DNA of 64,000 bases from an uncultured Actinomyces sp. (GCA_900545825.1 URAS01000011.1:37940-101939); one strand, 5' to 3'; positions 1 through 9,612 are shown, counted from the first letter of the stretch. Notes: generated by a model not told the origin, from the letters alone. Numbers and translations: made by a program.

Positions 1-826
1 CGGCGAAGCGGCAGGACGCCTCGACCTTCGGCCCCATCGAGCCGGCGGCCAGGTTGAGGGCGCGCAGCTCGGACACGGTCGCTTCCTCGATGCACCGCTG
101 CTTCGGCGTGTTCCAGTCGAGGAACACCCCCTTGACGTCGGTGGCGATGAGCAGCATGTCGGCGTTCAGCTGGCGGGCCAGCAGCGACGCACACAGGTCC
201 TTGTCGATGACGGCCTCGATGCCCGAGAGGATGCGGCCGGACTCGTCGAACTGCGTGGGGATGCCGCCGCCACCCGCGCAGGTGACGATCGTGCCGTCCT
301 CGAGGAGGCGACGGATCGCGCCCAGCTCGATGATCCGCTTGGGGTCGGGCGAGGGGACGACGCGACGGTACTTGTCGCCGTCCGGCTTGATCGCCCAGCC
401 GCCCTCGGCGGCGAGCTTCCGGGCGGTCGCTTCGTCGTAGACGGGGCCGATGAACTTCGTCGGGTTGTTGAACGCCGGATCGTCGGCGTCGACCTGCACC
501 ATCGTCACCAGCGTGGCGATCGGGCGGTCCTGCGGGACGAAATTGCCCAGTTCCTGCTCGATCATGTAGCCGATCATCGCCTGGGTTTGGGCGCCGAGGA
601 CGTCCAGCGGGTAGGGCTTGACGTCGGGGTACGCGGCGGCCTCGAGGGCGAGGAGGCCGACCTGTGGGCCGTTGCCGTGGACGATGGCGAGTTCGACGTC
701 GGGATCCTCGGTGACCTTGGCGATCCGTTCGGCGGCCAGGCGCACGTTGGCGCGCTGCGTGGCGGCTTCCATCGGTTCGCCGCGCTTGAGAAGGGCGTTG
801 CCGCCCAAAGCAATTACCATCCGCAT
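1..826 (-). CDS. arcC: Carbamate kinase, 3'-truncated by the window edge
   Basis: Last enzyme of the arginine deiminase pathway: carbamoyl phosphate plus ADP gives ATP, CO2 and NH3 in the cytoplasm. Translating from the ATG at 826 gives MRMVIALGGNALLKRG, the amino-acid kinase glycine-rich N-terminus, followed by HGNGPQVG, YMIEQEL and, further in, CAGGGGIPT and VIDKDLCASLLA, all typical of carbamate kinase. About 275 residues are present of the usual 310 or so; the C-terminus lies outside the window. A purine-rich AAAGGAAAAG precedes the start. It is the last gene of the minus-strand order arcD-arcA-arcB-arcC. A second ATG two codons downstream (820) is an alternative start. Confidence 0.95.
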   Translation of the reverse strand, partial: MRMVIALGGNALLKRGEPMEAATQRANVRLAAERIAKVTEDPDVELAIVHGNGPQVGLLALEAAAYPDVKPYPLDVLGAQTQAMIGYMIEQELGNFVPQDRPIATLVTMVQVDADDPAFNNPTKFIGPVYDEATARKLAAEGGWAIKPDGDKYRRVVPSPDPKRIIELGAIRRLLEDGTIVTCAGGGGIPTQFDESGRILSGIEAVIDKDLCASLLARQLNADMLLIATDVKGVFLDWNTPKQRCIEEATVSELRALNLAAGSMGPKVEASCRFA

Positions 827-851
827 GGTTCAGCTTTTCCTTTCCGAATAG

Positions 852-890
852 CCCGGCCCACCCCAACACGCGAGGTCGGAGTGGGCCGGG
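852..890 (-). terminator. Hairpin in the arcB-arcC gap
   Basis: GC-rich inverted repeat: CCGGCCCAC (about 853-861) pairs with GTGGGCCGG (881-889). It lies in the 81-bp gap between arcB and arcC and lacks a clear T tract on the minus strand. It could be an attenuator or mRNA-stabilising stem that sets the arcB:arcC ratio rather than a true terminator. Confidence 0.45.
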
Positions 891-907
891 GACGACGTGA
901 CGCGGCG

Positions 908-1912
908 CTAGGCCAGCGACGCCACCAGGACGGCCTTGATCGTGTGCATCCGGTTTTCGGCCTCGTCAAAGGCGATGTTGAACTCGGACTCGAAGATGTC
1001 CTCGGTCACCTCGATACCGTTGGCCAGGGCCGGGTACTGTGCGGCAACCTGCTTGCCGACCTTCGTCTCGGAGTTGTGGAACGAGGGCAGGCAGTGGAGG
1101 AACTTGACGTTCGGGTTGTGCGTCGCCTTGACCAGTTCGGCGTTGACCTGGAACGGCATGAGCATGTCGATGCGCTCGGCCCACGACTCGATCGGCTCGC
1201 CCATCGACACCCAAATGTCGGTGTAGAGGAAGTCGACGCCGTCGACGGCCTCCTGCGGGTCGTCGGTGACCAGGATGCGGGCGCCGGACTCCTCAGCGAA
1301 CTTGGCGCACATGTCCTGCAGTTCCTGGGTGGGCTGCAGCTCCTTCGGCGCGCCGATGCGGACGTCCATGCCGAGCTTCGCGCCGATCATCAGCAGCGAG
1401 TTCGACACGTTGTTGCGGCCGTCGCCGACGAAGGCGTACGAGATCTTCTCGAGCGGCTTGTCGCAGTGCTCCTGCATCGTCATGATGTCGGCGAGCATCT
1501 GGGTCGGGTGGAATTCGTCGGTCAGGCCGTTGAAGACGGGGACGCCGGAGTAGTCGGCGAGCTCCTGGACCGTGGCCTGCGAGAACCCGCGGTATTCGAT
1601 GCCGTCGTACATGCGGCCGAGGACGCGGGCGGTGTCCTTCATCGATTCCTTGTGGCCGATCTGCGACGAGGACGGCTCGATGTAGGTGACGTTCGCGCCC
1701 TGGTCGTGGGCGGCGACCTCGAACGAGCAACGGGTGCGCGTCGACGTCTTTTCGAAGATCAGGGCGATGTTCTTGCCCTTGAGCAGTTGCTGTTCGGTAC
1801 CGGAATACTTCGCGCGCTTGAGGTCGCGGGCAAGGTCCAGCAGGTAGTGGATCTCGCGGGGCGTGTGGTGCGTCAGCGAGAGCAGGTGGCGGTTCTTCAG
1901 GTTAACTGGCAT
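908..1912 (-). CDS. arcB: Ornithine carbamoyltransferase (catabolic)
   Basis: Converts citrulline plus phosphate to ornithine and carbamoyl phosphate. The 334-residue protein has the family signatures in order: carbamoyl-phosphate loop STRTR near residue 57, HPTQ near 136, DIWVSMGE in the ornithine-binding SMG loop, and HCLP near 275. Length is normal. It sits between arcA and arcC, which supports a catabolic rather than biosynthetic role. The start (MPVNLKNRH) is the first ATG after the 98-bp gap from arcA. That gap contains an imperfect hairpin (GCGGCT...AGCCGC, about 1945-1990). Confidence 0.95.
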   Translation of the reverse strand: MPVNLKNRHLLSLTHHTPREIHYLLDLARDLKRAKYSGTEQQLLKGKNIALIFEKTSTRTRCSFEVAAHDQGANVTYIEPSSSQIGHKESMKDTARVLGRMYDGIEYRGFSQATVQELADYSGVPVFNGLTDEFHPTQMLADIMTMQEHCDKPLEKISYAFVGDGRNNVSNSLLMIGAKLGMDVRIGAPKELQPTQELQDMCAKFAEESGARILVTDDPQEAVDGVDFLYTDIWVSMGEPIESWAERIDMLMPFQVNAELVKATHNPNVKFLHCLPSFHNSETKVGKQVAAQYPALANGIEVTEDIFESEFNIAFDEAENRMHTIKAVLVASLA

Positions 1913-2010
1913 GAGTCCTTTGATCCTTCGTTTTGGTCGTGGCCGCGGCTACCGGCCTATTCTCGCCCGGCGAGGACCGGCAGCCGCGCCATTTTACGGG
2001 TTTTCGGTGG

Positions 2011-3261
2011 TTAGACGTAGAGCGGGTCCCGCTCGATCGGGCAGGTCATGCAGCGGGAGCCGCCGCGGCCACGCCCCAGCTCGGAGCCGTCGATCTCGAT
2101 GACTTCGATTCCGGCCTTGCGCAGGCTGTGGTTCGTTTCGATGTTCGACGCGTACCCCATGACGACGCCCGGGGACAGCGCCAGCGTGTTGTTGGCGTCG
2201 TTCCACTGTTCGCGTTCGACGTTGAAGTAGTTGCCGCCCGTGGGGACGACGTGGAGTTTGACGCCGAGGGCGTCGCTCATCGTGTCGACCAGCTTGGTGC
2301 CGTCGCGACGAATGTCGATGCCGCCGCGCTGCTTGGAGTCGGGGCGCAGCGAGAACGTCCACGTGTCGTCGACGATCGGCATGTAGGCGTTGACGACGTC
2401 CTCGGAGCAGAACGTGAACACCGTGTCGAGGTGCATGGCGGCGCGGGTCTTGGGCAGGCGGGCCGCGATGACGCGGTCGGCGGCACCGGCCTGGAACAGG
2501 GCCTTCGCCAGCTCGGTGGTCGCGTTGAGCGAGGAGCGCTCGCCCATGCCGACCAGGAGGACGCCCGGCTTGACCGGCATGATGTCGCCGCCCTCGAGGA
2601 ACGTGTTGGGGTTCCACGCCTTGTCGGGGTCACCGAACCACGTGTGGAAGGACTTGTTGGCGAAGTTCGGATGGAACTTGTAGATGGCGGCGGTCAGCAG
2701 GGTTTCCTGCTTGCGGGCGGGCCAGAACATCGGGTTGACGGAGACGCCGTTGAAGATCCACGCCGAGTTGTCGCGCATGAACTGCGTGTTCGGCAGCGGC
2801 GGCATCAGCCAGTCTTCGCGCATGTAGCCGTCGGGGGCGACGGCGGCCTTGTAGGTGCCGCCGACCTCGTCGGGAACCTCTTCGAGGCTGAGGCCGCCGA
2901 TCAGGTAGTCGACGAGTTCTTCGGACTCCAGGCCGTCCAGCCAATCGCGCAGGTCGGCGGTCATGATCGGGTTGACGGCGTCGTCAACGATCTTGCGGTC
3001 GAGGATCCATTTGCGCCCCGCCTCGGTGCCGACGACGTCTTGGAGCATGTCCGACATGTCGAGGACGTCGACGCCGCGGTTACGCATCTTTTGGACGAAA
3101 TCCGCGTGGTGTTCGCGAGCCCGCTCGACCCACATGACGTCGTCATACAGCAGGTCGTTGCAGTTGCTGGGCGTCAAGCGTTTGTGGGCGAAGCCCGGAC
3201 GGCACACCATGACGGTGCGGAGTGTGCCGGCCTCTGACCAAACACCAAGTTCCTTCTGCAT
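2011..3261 (-). CDS. arcA: Arginine deiminase
   Basis: Hydrolyses arginine to citrulline and NH3. The protein is 416 residues, the family length. It starts MQKELGVWSEAGTLRTVMVC, carries the FLEGGDIMP and HLDTVFTF active-site segments, and ends with GRGRGGSRCMTCP, where Cys404 is the expected nucleophile. It follows arcD by 39 bp. A purine-rich AGGAGAAG lies just upstream of the start. Confidence 0.97.
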   Translation of the reverse strand: MQKELGVWSEAGTLRTVMVCRPGFAHKRLTPSNCNDLLYDDVMWVERAREHHADFVQKMRNRGVDVLDMSDMLQDVVGTEAGRKWILDRKIVDDAVNPIMTADLRDWLDGLESEELVDYLIGGLSLEEVPDEVGGTYKAAVAPDGYMREDWLMPPLPNTQFMRDNSAWIFNGVSVNPMFWPARKQETLLTAAIYKFHPNFANKSFHTWFGDPDKAWNPNTFLEGGDIMPVKPGVLLVGMGERSSLNATTELAKALFQAGAADRVIAARLPKTRAAMHLDTVFTFCSEDVVNAYMPIVDDTWTFSLRPDSKQRGGIDIRRDGTKLVDTMSDALGVKLHVVPTGGNYFNVEREQWNDANNTLALSPGVVMGYASNIETNHSLRKAGIEVIEIDGSELGRGRGGSRCMTCPIERDPLYV

Positions 3262-3300
3262 CTTCTTCTCCTATTCGCTTCCTTGCGACTGACGCGGTGA

Positions 3301-4788
3301 CTAAATGAAGGAATAACCCGTCACCGTGTCGATACTCCATCCGGCGTTTGCCAGGGCGACGATTGCGCCGATCGCCAGCAGGCAGACAACGGCCAGATAG
3401 AAGTATTCGATTCCGACAAATGGTTTCTTGCCCGCCTTCTTTCGGGCGTAGATGTAGAGCGGCACGCCGACGATCCACACGATGCCGTCAAGCAGCAGGT
3501 AGCCGGAGCCGCCCGCGATGACCAGCCACACCGTGTAAATGGTGGCGACGATACCGATGGTGTAACCCCAGGGGGACCTGGCGGCCTTGAGCTGGAACAG
3601 TGCCGAGATCAGGTAGCACGGCAGGATGACCGAGGCAGCCAGAAGAATGAGGAAGTTGTAGCCGTTCGACCACACGTACGACAGGAGGAGGACGACCTGC
3701 GACGTGATCGACGTGACCCACAGGGCCGTGGTCGGCGACTGGTGTTCGTTCGTGTTGCCGAACGAGGACGGCAGGTTGTGGTCCTCGGCGGGCACGAACA
3801 GGATTTCGGCGGCCAGCATGATCCACGTGAGCAGGGCGCCGAGCAGCGAAATGATGAGGCCGATCGCGATGACCCAGCGGCCCCACGGGTGACCGACGGC
3901 TTCCTCCATGACCGCCGCCAGCGAGGGCGTGCCCTGCTTGGCGATCTCCGGCTGCGCCATGACGCCGTAGGAGAGGAGGTTGACGAGAATCAGCAGCGCG
4001 ATGACGATGACGAACGAGGTCACGGTCGCTTTGCCGACGTCGGAGCGCTTGGCTGCGCGCTTCGAGTAGATCGCGGCGCCCTCAATACCGATGAACACCC
4101 AGACCGTCACGAGCATCATGTTCTTGATCTGCGTGAGCGACGAGCCCAAGCCCTCGCCGTCGACCTTGATGGCGTTACCCCAGAAGTCGGCGGTGAAGAC
4201 GTTCATCTTGAAGGCGATGAAACCGCAGATGACGAAGAGGATCAGGGGGACGATCTTGGCGATCGTCACGACGACGTTGACGAATGCGGCTTCACGGACA
4301 CCCCGCAGGATGAGGAAGTGGATCAGCCACATGATGATGGAGGCGACGATAATGCCGGGGATGGTGAGGGCGTCGCCCTTGCCCAGGCCGGGGATGAAAA
4401 TCCCGATCGTCGTCACCAAAAGGACGAGGTAGCCGAGGTTACCGACCCACGCGGAAATCCAGTAGGACCATGCCGACATATAGCCGACAAAGTCACCGAA
4501 GCCCGCACGGGCGTATCCGTACACACCGCCGTCAACGTCGGGGCGGTTGTTTGCCAGGTGCTGGAACACGAAAGACAGGAAGACCATTCCCAGTCCCGTG
4601 ATCAGCCAGCCGATGATCAGCGGGCCGGGGGCAGCAGCACCGGCCATCTGTGCCGGAAGGTGGAAGATACCGCCACCGATCATGCCGCCCACGCCGAGGG
4701 CGATGAGGGCGGTCAGCGGCAGTTTAGTCGAGACAGAGGGGGTACCCTCTCCAACCTCGGGCGTCCCCGAGGGGTTCGAAGAACTCAT
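3301..4788 (-). CDS. arcD: Arginine:ornithine antiporter, APC family
   Basis: Integral membrane exchanger importing arginine for ornithine, first gene of the arc operon. The 495 residues begin with a hydrophilic N-terminus (about 24 residues), then GVGGMIGGGIFHLP, the glycine-rich first half-helix of basic amino-acid/polyamine antiporters, and about 12 hydrophobic segments. YGYARAGFGDFVGYMSAWSY is the typical TM3 region. A leader AAGGAGATGAC precedes the ATG at 4788. The position ahead of arcA separates it from a general APC transporter. Confidence 0.93.
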   Translation of the reverse strand: MSSSNPSGTPEVGEGTPSVSTKLPLTALIALGVGGMIGGGIFHLPAQMAGAAAPGPLIIGWLITGLGMVFLSFVFQHLANNRPDVDGGVYGYARAGFGDFVGYMSAWSYWISAWVGNLGYLVLLVTTIGIFIPGLGKGDALTIPGIIVASIIMWLIHFLILRGVREAAFVNVVVTIAKIVPLILFVICGFIAFKMNVFTADFWGNAIKVDGEGLGSSLTQIKNMMLVTVWVFIGIEGAAIYSKRAAKRSDVGKATVTSFVIVIALLILVNLLSYGVMAQPEIAKQGTPSLAAVMEEAVGHPWGRWVIAIGLIISLLGALLTWIMLAAEILFVPAEDHNLPSSFGNTNEHQSPTTALWVTSITSQVVLLLSYVWSNGYNFLILLAASVILPCYLISALFQLKAARSPWGYTIGIVATIYTVWLVIAGGSGYLLLDGIVWIVGVPLYIYARKKAGKKPFVGIEYFYLAVVCLLAIGAIVALANAGWSIDTVTGYSFI

Positions 4789-5074
4789 GTCATCTCCTTG
4801 AATGGGAATCCGTTGTGCGGAAAATCGCAGGTGAGGCGCCTCGTTGCGTCCCCAAGGACAAACCGGCGACAGTTAGGAGAGTAACCGAGCGCAACCTTCC
4901 GCGGGAGTACCCGAAAAAGTAAAGAGATGGTCTATCCGCATATCTACTCCGCGAGCGCATATTCTTTCTTTTCCCGGGCGCTATTGCGGGGAGTTCGTGC
5001 GAATGAGTGGCGGATATTCTTCATTCGGTGCCGTGGATGGAGGGCGGCGGGGCGGGTCGGGGCCGCGAACGTCA

Positions 5075-5090
5075 TGTGACGGTAAACACA
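5075..5090. promoter_or_regulatory. CRP/FNR-family-like site in the arc upstream region
   Basis: TGTGACGGTAAACACA matches TGTGA-N6-(T/A)CACA with one deviation, the actinobacterial CRP/GlxR-type pattern. It lies about 287 bp upstream of arcD in the 525-bp gap (4789-5313) that separates arcD from the cation-efflux-like gene. The arcD-proximal part (about 4900-4980) is AT-rich and is the likely arc promoter. No convincing gene is seen in this gap. Confidence 0.35.
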
Positions 5091-5313
5091 ATTGAGGGTG
5101 CCCTTACTAGGGTGGGAGAGTCGTCCGATCAGCCGGAGAGTGGCGAAATGTGGCCCAAAACACCACTCTCCGGGCAGGTGCGCGGGGGTTTCGGAGGGGC
5201 CTGGCGAGGGCGCCGAAGCCGCCGGGACTTACGTCCCTTCCGCTGGAATTGGATATTAATCGCGACATCCGAGAGGGCGGGGGTCTGCGGCGGGGCGCCC
5301 AACGCCCCGCGGG

Positions 5314-5988
5314 CTAGTCGTCGTCCTCGTCGTCGGGGTCGGCGCCTTCGAGTTCGCCCTCCCAGGCTTCTTTGGCTTCGGCAAGGGCGATGATGGCGAT
5401 GACGAAGGACGCGACGGCGTCGAATCCTCCCCAGCCGGTGGCGCGGTAGAGGGCGAGGCTGATCAGCGCCGACGCGGTCATGAGCAGGCAGATCCATGTT
5501 TCGGCGGCGTCGGACAGGATCAGTTGGTCGCCCAGCGCGCGGCCGATGCGGCGTTTCGCGGCCCACAGCAGCGGCATGACGATCAGTGAGGCGATAAGGA
5601 CGATGACGCCGAGGAGGGAGTGCTCGGGCTGTTCATGGCGAATCAGCCCGAGGACGCCCTCGATAACGAGGTAGGCCGCGAGGATGATGAAGCTGATGGC
5701 GACGGTGCGGAGGGTGAGGAACTCGCGGCGGCGTTGCGTCGCCAGGTCGGCGTCGGTGGCGGTGGTCTCGGAGGTGGCGGCGGCCAGGCGCGCGTGCAGG
5801 CGGATGGCGACGAGGATCGCGACGAGGGACTCGATGAACGAGTCCGCGCCGAACCCGATAAGCACCGTGAGGTCGGCGCTGCCGCCGGCCACCACTGATA
5901 AGACGCCTTCAACGATGTTGTAGAGAATCGTGAAGATCGCCAGGTGGTAGCCGGTTCGCGTGAGTTCGGTCCGCGTGCGCTGGGGCAT
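5314..5988 (-). CDS. Divergent, CTD-less cation-efflux (CDF-like) membrane protein
   Basis: The 224-residue protein has about six hydrophobic segments and looks like the membrane half of a cation diffusion facilitator, ending in an acidic tail (DPDDEDDD) instead of the cytoplasmic metal-sensing domain. The two metal-site motifs of the family (HxxxD in TM2 and TM5) are replaced by D49-SFI-E53 in TM2 and E163-TWI-C167 in TM5. The substrate may therefore differ from Zn/Mn, or the protein may not transport metal. It is monocistronic and flanked by repeat A1 upstream. The family assignment rests on the TM2 pattern and topology. Confidence 0.65.
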   Translation of the reverse strand: MPQRTRTELTRTGYHLAIFTILYNIVEGVLSVVAGGSADLTVLIGFGADSFIESLVAILVAIRLHARLAAATSETTATDADLATQRRREFLTLRTVAISFIILAAYLVIEGVLGLIRHEQPEHSLLGVIVLIASLIVMPLLWAAKRRIGRALGDQLILSDAAETWICLLMTASALISLALYRATGWGGFDAVASFVIAIIALAEAKEAWEGELEGADPDDEDDD

Positions 5989-6059
5989 GAATCCTCCGGG
6001 TCAAGGGGCTGGGTGGACGGGCACGTAAGTGCCTCGCAATTCTAGAGGCGCCCTCCCCC

Positions 6060-6151
6060 CGAAACGCTCACCTAAATTGCCATTCCTACCGATTACCGGC
6101 CAGAATCGACAATCCAGGTGAGCGTTTCGCCAGGTAGGTGAGCGTTTCGCG
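6060..6151. repeat. Family A intergenic inverted repeat, copy A1
   Basis: GAAACGCTCACCTAAATTG at the left pairs with an arm ending AGGTGAGCGTTTCG, with an internal CCGATTACCGGCCAGAA segment. A further direct half unit (GGTGAGCGTTTCGC) follows at about 6136-6150. Related copies are at 30343, 33401, 34953 and 62677. It lies in the 359-bp gap between hsdR and the cation-efflux-like gene. Confidence 0.85.
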
Positions 6152-6278
6152 GGTACCGAGCCGGCCCCACGTTCCCGCTAGCCCTCAACAATGGACCACG
6201 CGCCCGCCCTCGACGACGGACCACTCACCCGCCCAAGGACTCCCGACACGCACGAGGACGCCCTCGGTTTTACCGCCA

Positions 6279-6303
6279 CCTTTACCGCCACTGGCGGTAA
6301 AGG
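6279..6303. promoter_or_regulatory. Perfect 12-bp-arm palindrome
   Basis: CCTTTACCGCCA, one base, then TGGCGGTAAAGG: perfect arms. An extra direct half site TTTTACCGCCA lies just upstream (6268-6278). It is 45 bp beyond the hsdR stop codon. It resembles a repressor operator, but no gene starts beside it. It could instead end hsdR transcription, although no T tract follows. Confidence 0.5.
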
Positions 6304-6347
6304 TGCGCGCGCGGGGATCCTGAGCCTTACGATCTTCGGTGCAAGCC

Positions 6348-9300
6348 CTACCCCTCCTCTGCCTGGCGGCTTAGGCCGTAGAAACGCTTGAAGTACGCGG
6401 TCAGCTTCCCGACCACGCGCTCTTTGATCTCCGCGTGCCCGCCGTTCGCCACGAACCGCGACACCGGCGGCAGAATGTCGGTGATCCCCACGCCCGTCGT
6501 CACCAGCTGGCCGTCACTAAAGGCGCGATCAACGAAGGTGCGCGTCGGCTCCGGCTTAAGCCGTTCGTCCGCAATGATCTGGTCGAGCTCACGCACTTTC
6601 TCGCGTTCGATGTAGTCGATCCACTGTTGATCGACCGGCCCCACGGCCCCGACCTGCTCGACGAACCGTTCGATCAGGTCTTTCTTGTTGCGCAGCGTCG
6701 GGCTGGCGTCGACGGCACGGCTGATCTTGTCCATCAGCTCGGCCTTGTCTTTCGGATCCTCAGGCGCCGGGATCAGGGCGTCCTCGTCGTCTTCCGGATG
6801 CTCGTCCAGATACCGCTGGACGAGCATGAGGATGTAGTCGACGTTGACCTCCACCTGCTTGACGAGCTCGATCTCAAAGGTGAGGTCGTCAACGATCGAT
6901 TCTTTCTCTTCACCATCGCGGCGCATCTCGTGGTAAAGGTCGAGATACATCGACATGTAATCCTGGTGATCGCGCTCGCTGAGAATCCGGTCATTCTCGA
7001 ACTCATCGAAGGAGGCGAGGATGTTCTCGACCCGCAGAATCTGGCCGAAAAGCTTGCAGAATTCCTTCTGCCGCGCCTCGCCAACAATCATCTGGCCGAC
7101 GGGGAATTCGGCGAGCAGCACCTCGATCTTGGCTGCATAGTCCTCGAAGAACTCCGAATACGGCGGCATGACGACGACGCCCTTGGCATCCTTGTTGCCG
7201 AAACGCTCGAGGGCGTGGTTCGTCGCTTCCTCGAGGTTGCGGAAACACACGATGTTCCCGTAGCTCTTCACCGAGTTGAGGATGCGGTTAGTACGCGAGA
7301 ACGCCTGGATCAGGCCATGGTCACGCAGATTCTTGTCGACGAACAGGGTGTTCATCGTCGTCGCGTCAAACCCGGTGAGGAACATGTTGACGACGATCAC
7401 CAGGTCGACCTCGCGGTTTTTCATCCGCATTGACAGGTCTTTGTAGTAGTTCTCGAACTTGTCCGCCGACGTGTCGTAGCTGGTACCGAACATGTCGTTG
7501 TAGTCCTGGATCGCAGAGTCCAAGAAATCGCGCGCCAGGACACTGAGTGACCCCGTGTCGAAGGACTCGCCATCAAGGGTCGGGTCGTAGCCGTCATCGG
7601 TGAAAATGTCCGCGTCGAGACCGTATTGGTCTTCCAACGCCTCGTTGGGGCCGTAGGAGTAGATCAGCGCAATCTTCAGCTGCTCCGCTTCAGGGTCGCG
7701 GCGTTGGCGTCTCTCTTGCTCGAGGGCAAACTGGTTGTAGTACATGCGCGCCGCGGCGATCGACGAGGTGGCAAAGAGCGCGTTAAACCCGCGCACGCGG
7801 CGTTTCGCTTTGATTGCCGCAGCCTGGCGCAGACTCCTGGTCACCTGCGGAACGTTGGTGACCACCGAGTGTTCATAGAACGATTTGCGCCGCGTCTTCT
7901 GCGCGAAGTGGTCGAGGGTGTAGGCGACGATGTTGGCAATCCGCTGAGGATCCATCAGCGCCTCTTCGGTGTCGATCGCCGAGACTTCCTTGTTATCCAC
8001 GCCGGCCCGCGACTGCACGGTGTCGATGTAATCGATACGGAAGGGCAGGACGTTCTTGTCGCGGATGGCGTCGACGATTGTGTACGTATGGAGCTTGTCG
8101 CCAAAGACCTCCTCGGTGGTCTTGACGATCGACCTGGTAGTGGCGTGTTCCGGCGCGAAGATCGGAGTGCCGGTGAAACCGAAGAGATTGTATTTCCTGA
8201 AGGCTTTGGTGATGGCCGCGTGCATCTCGCCGAACTGCGAACGGTGGCATTCGTCGAAGATGATGACGACGTGGCCCGAGAAAACCTCGTGCCCCTTGTT
8301 CGCTTTGACGAAGGTCGCGAGCTTCTGAATGGTCGTAATGATGATGTGTGCACCGGGATCTTCGAGCTGCCGCTTGAGGATCGCCGTCGACGTGTTCGAG
8401 TTCGCGGCCCCTTTCTCGAACCGGTCGTATTCGCGCATCGTCTGGTAGTCGAGGTCCTTGCGGTCGACCACGAACAGAACCTTGTCAACCTGTGGCATTT
8501 TCGACGCCAGCTGCGCGGTTTTGAAGGACGTCAACGTCTTGCCTGATCCCGTAGTGTGCCACACGTAACCACCGGCGACCCGGGTGCCGAGCGTCCGGTA
8601 GTTGATCGACGTCTCGATGCGCCGCAGGATCCGCTCGGTGGCGACGATCTGGTAGGGACGCATGACCAACAGCATGTCGTCAGAGGTCAGCACGCAGAAC
8701 TTCGTGAGGATGTTGAGCAACGTGCGTTTCGCGAAGAAGGTCTTCGCAAACGACATGAGGTCGCTGATCGGCTGATTCCTGGCGTCGGCCCACCACGAGG
8801 TGAACTCATAGCTGTTCGACGTCTTCTTCACATTGCGCCGGGATCGGTCGCGAACGTGCTGGACGCGCGTGGTGTTGGAGTAGTACTTCGTCAGGGTGCC
8901 GTTCGAGATGACGAACAGCTGGACATACTCGAACAGGCCCGTGCCCGCCCAGAAGGAGTCACGCTGGTAACGGTTAATCTGGTTGAACGCCTCGCGCAGA
9001 TCAACGCCGCGCCGCTTGAGCTCGATGTGAACCAGGGGCAGACCGTTGACGAGGATCGTCACGTCATACCGGTTCGCGTAGCGGCCTCCACCTCGCGAAC
9101 CGGTTTGCGCAGCCCCTGCCTTAGGCATCTCGTACTGGTTGATGACCTGCAGCCGGTTGTTGTGGATGTCGTCCTTATCGATGAGGCGGATATTCTTCGT
9201 CGTGCCATCGTCACGTTCGAGGGGCTGCACGTGGTCCCTTTGGATACGAACAGTCTTCTTGACGATGTCGTCGTTGGCTCCTGCAACACAGGTCTTAAAG

Positions 9301-9563
9301 AAGCGCTTCCACTCGTTGTCGGTGAACTGGTAGTCGTTGAGCTCCTCCAGCCGCTTGCGCAGATTCGCCACGAGGTCACCCTCGGTATGGATCGCCAGGT
9401 ACTCGTAGGCCTGCGACTGCAGGATTCGGATCAGCTCAGCCTCGAGGTCCGCTTCCGACTGATAGTCACGTTCTGAAGACCGCTCAGGCTCGTACTCCGC
9501 GATCACCGTCGCCTCGTCTGACGACGCCACCACGGAGTAACTGTGGGAGGACGACTTGCTCAT
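6348..9563 (-). CDS. hsdR: Type I restriction endonuclease, R (translocase/nuclease) subunit
   Basis: ATP-driven DNA translocase and nuclease that cuts unmodified DNA in complex with HsdM and HsdS. The 1071 residues contain an N-terminal PD-(D/E)xK nuclease (Asp167, Glu181-x-Lys183 in DVTILVNG...HIELKRRG), Walker A TGSGKT at 338-343, Walker B DECH at 437-440, further SF2 motifs (TGTP near 470, QAFSRTNR), and a helical C-terminal domain. It is full length and intact. It is transcribed after hsdS with a 49-bp gap. The start MSKSSSHSY has no strong competitor. Confidence 0.96.
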   Translation of the reverse strand: MSKSSSHSYSVVASSDEATVIAEYEPERSSERDYQSEADLEAELIRILQSQAYEYLAIHTEGDLVANLRKRLEELNDYQFTDNEWKRFFKTCVAGANDDIVKKTVRIQRDHVQPLERDDGTTKNIRLIDKDDIHNNRLQVINQYEMPKAGAAQTGSRGGGRYANRYDVTILVNGLPLVHIELKRRGVDLREAFNQINRYQRDSFWAGTGLFEYVQLFVISNGTLTKYYSNTTRVQHVRDRSRRNVKKTSNSYEFTSWWADARNQPISDLMSFAKTFFAKRTLLNILTKFCVLTSDDMLLVMRPYQIVATERILRRIETSINYRTLGTRVAGGYVWHTTGSGKTLTSFKTAQLASKMPQVDKVLFVVDRKDLDYQTMREYDRFEKGAANSNTSTAILKRQLEDPGAHIIITTIQKLATFVKANKGHEVFSGHVVIIFDECHRSQFGEMHAAITKAFRKYNLFGFTGTPIFAPEHATTRSIVKTTEEVFGDKLHTYTIVDAIRDKNVLPFRIDYIDTVQSRAGVDNKEVSAIDTEEALMDPQRIANIVAYTLDHFAQKTRRKSFYEHSVVTNVPQVTRSLRQAAAIKAKRRVRGFNALFATSSIAAARMYYNQFALEQERRQRRDPEAEQLKIALIYSYGPNEALEDQYGLDADIFTDDGYDPTLDGESFDTGSLSVLARDFLDSAIQDYNDMFGTSYDTSADKFENYYKDLSMRMKNREVDLVIVVNMFLTGFDATTMNTLFVDKNLRDHGLIQAFSRTNRILNSVKSYGNIVCFRNLEEATNHALERFGNKDAKGVVVMPPYSEFFEDYAAKIEVLLAEFPVGQMIVGEARQKEFCKLFGQILRVENILASFDEFENDRILSERDHQDYMSMYLDLYHEMRRDGEEKESIVDDLTFEIELVKQVEVNVDYILMLVQRYLDEHPEDDEDALIPAPEDPKDKAELMDKISRAVDASPTLRNKKDLIERFVEQVGAVGPVDQQWIDYIEREKVRELDQIIADERLKPEPTRTFVDRAFSDGQLVTTGVGITDILPPVSRFVANGGHAEIKERVVGKLTAYFKRFYGLSRQAEEG

Positions 9564-9612
9564 GTTTCCACTTCCTCAATTCCCATGACCAGGTAGGCCG
9601 CCACGACGGCGG

